8,607 nt of DNA from contig JAFAWJ010000105.1 of the NCBI GenBank assembly GCA_019242065.1, forward strand, positions 1 through 8,607. The letters run 5' to 3'. Shown in pieces: positions 6,635-8,607 of this stretch. The DNA is from Chloroflexota bacterium (GTDB lineage: Bacteria; Chloroflexota; UBA6077; CF-72). The notes under the pieces were generated by a model that worked only from the letters and a program-made list of their open reading frames with translations, was not told the DNA's origin and did not search any database. The position numbers were made by a program, and so were the translations under genes. The stretch's first letter is position 1; the number at the start of each line of letters is the position of its first letter.

Positions 6635-6997
6635 ATGGACGCTCAGCCACACGTGGACTTTCCGGAAGGTGAACCAGACTCGCGTAACGCCGCGGACTCG
6701 GAGCGCGATGCGCTCCCAGCCGTATCCGCCCTGACGGGTGCTGGTGCTGGTGCCGCTGGCTTGGGAACAGCGGCTGCCACGGGCGCAATTGCAGGGCTGC
6801 CGGGTGGACCGGCCGGGGCGGTCGTGGGCGCCGCAGTGGGCCTGATTGCGGGTGCCAGTGTGGGCGGGGCTGTGCGTGCAGTTAGCGCCTCGCGTGGCGT
6901 GGACACCGATGGCAACATTGCAGCCGTTTCTGAAAATGAAGAAGCAGCTGCTGTGATCCGCTCTGACTCCGATGATATTGGAGTCTCGACCAGCTGA
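6635..6997 (+). CDS. small glycine-zipper protein
   Basis: This 120-residue protein has no family name I can assign with confidence. Residues 1-28 are hydrophilic and acidic (Glu, Asp, Ser). Residues about 30-84 are a Gly/Ala/Val core with a long run of GxxxG spacing: glycines at 61, 65, 69, 73 and 77 fall exactly four apart in GAVVGAAVGLIAGASVGG. That is the signature of glycine-zipper membrane or self-associating helices. A preceding segment (35-58) is also Gly/Ala-rich, suggesting a helical hairpin broken at PGGPAG. Residues 85-120 are acidic again (SENEEAA, RSDSDDIG). There is no signal peptide. Similar small glycine-zipper proteins are common in environmental bacteria and are often linked with stress or envelope functions, but nothing here proves a role. 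The frame extends upstream to 6551, but the purine-rich Shine-Dalgarno just before 6635 fixes the start. The next gene on this strand begins 359 bases downstream. Confidence 0.75.
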   Translation: MDAQPHVDFPEGEPDSRNAADSERDALPAVSALTGAGAGAAGLGTAAATGAIAGLPGGPAGAVVGAAVGLIAGASVGGAVRAVSASRGVDTDGNIAAVSENEEAAAVIRSDSDDIGVSTS

Positions 6998-7356
6998 CGT
7001 CCAGGCTCCAGCAAACACCGTCCTCGCTCGGAGAGCATCAATCGTCGACAACCGCGGTCAGGAGCGGATGTCGCTTGGCCCTGTCGACGCACAGATGACG
7101 TGATAGTTGTCGGAATGTGCGATAGCGACTCCACGTGCAAAAGTAGTACCTTTGTTATCGATCAAAATGCATCTTGGCTGCGGGGCTTGTCCGTCGCCCA
7201 GTCGGCTGATTGTCTGCGGTGGAAGTACGTGTGACGGAGAAGGCTGAATGGTCACAGGCTGACCGCGCCAGACGTCAAGAGAGCTTGTCCTGAGCTGTTG
7301 TCGAAGCTCAAGCCCTAGCGCCGCGGCACGGTCAGTGCGACGGAGTTCCTGTCCTC
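6998..7356. other. intergenic region with one weak small ORF
   Basis: No family is recognised. On the minus strand a 65-codon frame (GTG 7255 to stop 7058) has a rather protein-like, Arg-poor composition (for example RCILIDNKGTTFARGVAIAH). It lacks a ribosome binding site and the frame stays open further upstream, so it may be a remnant or chance. CGTCGAC at 7043-7049 and GTCGACG at 7083-7089 form a 7-bp inverted repeat. The region should contain the promoter of the downstream transporter gene, but I cannot point to -35 and -10 boxes with confidence. Confidence 0.35.
7281..7309. repeat. short repeat-like element (GAGCTTGTC / GAGCTGTTGTC / AAGCTC)
   Basis: GAGCTTGTC at 7281-7289 and GAGCTGTTGTC at 7292-7302 are near-direct repeats two bases apart. 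GAGCTT at 7281-7286 is also the inverse of AAGCTC at 7304-7309. The sequence closely resembles the CTTCGACAAGCTCAGGACAAG-type motif that I know from memory as recurring between genes in many environmental bacterial genomes, here with two extra bases. It lies about 50 bases before the transporter gene's start codon. Confidence 0.4.
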
Positions 7357-8544
7357 ATGTCCGTAATGAACACTCCGGCTCGCACGCGACCGTCTTTGAA
7401 CCAGGCGGTCCCGGCCGCCTGGCTGCGCGCACTCGTGCTGCCGCTCATCCTGCTCGCCTGGCTGGCCCTCCTGATTGTCGCCGGCTGGCTGCTGGGGTAC
7501 GTGACCAGGACGCTACTGGTCGTCGTACTGAGCGGTGTCCTTGCCTTCGCTTTCACTCCGCTGGCGAACTGGCTGGCGCGCTGGCTACCGCGACCCGTCG
7601 CGCTTGGCGTCGCCTACGTCATTGGGCTGGGTGTCATCTTCGGCTTCGGCGCGTACGTTGTTTCGACGACTGCTGATCAAGTGACCAGCCTGGTAACGAA
7701 CCTACCAACCTACGCGGAGCAGGGCCAGGGAATCCAGTCACAGCTGGAAGGTGTCACAGCACGATTTGGCATTGCGCCTTCATCAGTCAGTGATCTCGAG
7801 CAGCAGGCGGTCGGGCAACTCCAGACCACGGGCACGGCGGTGGCCCGCGACTCCCTGGCTCGGCTGGCGGACATTGCTGGCACGCTCATCGATCTGATCC
7901 TGGTGCTGATCCTGAGCGTCTACCTGGCCGCCAACGGCACGCGCATTGCCGAATGGCTGAAGACCGAAACGCCCTCCGGTAGCACGCGCTATCGGTCGCG
8001 TCTGCTGGTCACGGTCGTCAGCCGTGTGGTGGGCGGCTACATCCGGGGTGTGCTACTACTGGCGCTGCTGGTCGGTGTGCTGGTGGGCGTCGGGCTGGCG
8101 GTGCTGGGCGTGCCTTACGCCGTGCTGCTCGGCGTGCTGGCCTTCTTTATGGAGTTCATCCCCGTGCTCGGTGTCTTCATCTCCGGCGCCGCCGCCCTGA
8201 TCATCGCCATCGTGCATTTCCAGGAGGTGCTGCGTCCACTGCTCGTCCTTGGGTACTTCGTCGTGGTGCATGTCATCGAAGGTGACGTGATCGGTCCGCG
8301 TATTATGGGCCGAGCCGTCGGCATCCACCCCGCCACAGGCTTGATCGCGCTCGTGGCCGGCACCGAGCTGTTCGGAATCTGGGGCGCGCTGTTCGCCGCG
8401 CCGCTGGCCGGCTTGCTCCAGGCGATCGTTACGGCTGCCTGGCTGGAGTTCCGTGGCGGCAAGCCACAGGAGGTGCTGCAGGCCATGACCGAAGACGCCA
8501 GCGCGCACGTTGAGCGGCAGGTTGAGGTACCCGCAGCGGATTGA
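7357..8544 (+). CDS. AI-2E family transporter (PF01594)
   Basis: This 395-residue multi-pass inner-membrane protein belongs to the family that includes YdiK, PerM and TqsA. Members have been linked to export of the autoinducer AI-2 or to Na+/H+ exchange, so the substrate here is unknown. Hydrophobic segments lie at about residues 22-47, 52-72, 80-103, 173-192, 228-250, 252-290, 293-308 and 325-361. A soluble loop at about 104-170 carries several Gln and Ser residues, as in the family. Signature stretches are GGYIRG (226-231), the MEFIPVLG turn (265-272), and the C-terminal VIGPRIMGRAVGIHPATGLI (311-330) followed by GIWGALFAAPLAG. Length is normal for the family. The ATG at 7357 has CGGAG 11 bases upstream, a rather long spacing; the ATG at 7366 has nothing better. 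It is transcribed away from the three-gene minus-strand run, with the glycine-zipper gene upstream on the same strand. Nothing truncated is seen, and the last 30 residues are a charged tail. Confidence 0.92.
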   Translation: MSVMNTPARTRPSLNQAVPAAWLRALVLPLILLAWLALLIVAGWLLGYVTRTLLVVVLSGVLAFAFTPLANWLARWLPRPVALGVAYVIGLGVIFGFGAYVVSTTADQVTSLVTNLPTYAEQGQGIQSQLEGVTARFGIAPSSVSDLEQQAVGQLQTTGTAVARDSLARLADIAGTLIDLILVLILSVYLAANGTRIAEWLKTETPSGSTRYRSRLLVTVVSRVVGGYIRGVLLLALLVGVLVGVGLAVLGVPYAVLLGVLAFFMEFIPVLGVFISGAAALIIAIVHFQEVLRPLLVLGYFVVVHVIEGDVIGPRIMGRAVGIHPATGLIALVAGTELFGIWGALFAAPLAGLLQAIVTAAWLEFRGGKPQEVLQAMTEDASAHVERQVEVPAAD

Positions 8545-8607
8545 CATGCCGCGTGTGACTTCGAATCGTTCAGCGGCCCTCAGCGAGACGTTCGTTCCCA
8601 CGCCGGC
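8545..8607. other. right-edge sequence after the transporter gene
   Basis: These are 63 bases of apparent intergenic sequence. No terminator hairpin with a T-tract, and no new start codon with a ribosome binding site, is visible before the window ends. Confidence 0.4.

Noticed and set aside
6437..7051. 204-codon minus-strand frame over the glycine-zipper gene
   Set aside because: It is Arg/His/Cys-rich and antisense to a gene with a strong ribosome binding site and a regular GxxxG pattern. The other minus-strand frames there (6261-6788, 6643-7140) are rejected likewise.
1..8607. CRISPR array, tRNA or rRNA, attachment sites
   Set aside because: No regularly spaced repeats, no cloverleaf and no rRNA core sequences were seen on either strand.

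Overview
The window is a GC-rich bacterial fragment. It holds five genes I can support, a patch of decayed mobile DNA at its left end, and unusually large stretches without a convincing gene. GC-rich codon use, a histidine kinase carrying a LuxR-type DNA-binding domain, and IS630/Tn3 debris would fit Chloroflexota or another GC-rich soil or aquatic lineage. No rRNA or other marker fixes the taxonomy, so this is only an inference.

Layout. 1-363: nothing recognisable. 364-857: a scrap yard with three abutting remnants. These are a possible C-terminal coding scrap on the minus strand (364-about 540), an internal piece of a Tn3-family transposase (541-about 726, plus strand), and the C-terminal end of an IS630-family transposase (about 711-857, plus strand, different frame). 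858-1092: intergenic, with two short stem-loops.

1093-5439 is a run of three minus-strand genes, in transcription order: a small secreted, single-pass, Gly/Thr/Ser-rich surface protein (5439-4963); a GH65-family glycoside hydrolase related to kojibiose/trehalose hydrolases and human PGGHG/ATHL1 (4847-2769); and a sensor histidine kinase with an N-terminal LuxR-type HTH, a GAF domain, HisKA and HATPase (2625-1093). The gaps are 115 and 143 bases, and no strong terminator is visible in either, so co-transcription is possible but unproven. A cluster of TGCAG half-sites spaced about one helical turn lies about 150-175 bases upstream of the first gene.

5440-6634 is about 1.2 kb without a believable gene. 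6635-6997 (plus) encodes a small glycine-zipper protein with a strong ribosome binding site. 6998-7356 holds a short repeat-like element and one weak small ORF. 7357-8544 (plus) is an AI-2E (PF01594) family multi-pass membrane transporter.

The most interesting items are the HTH-GAF-kinase fusion with no response regulator in view, its possible linkage to a GH65 hydrolase and a mucin-like surface protein, and the nested transposase remnants.
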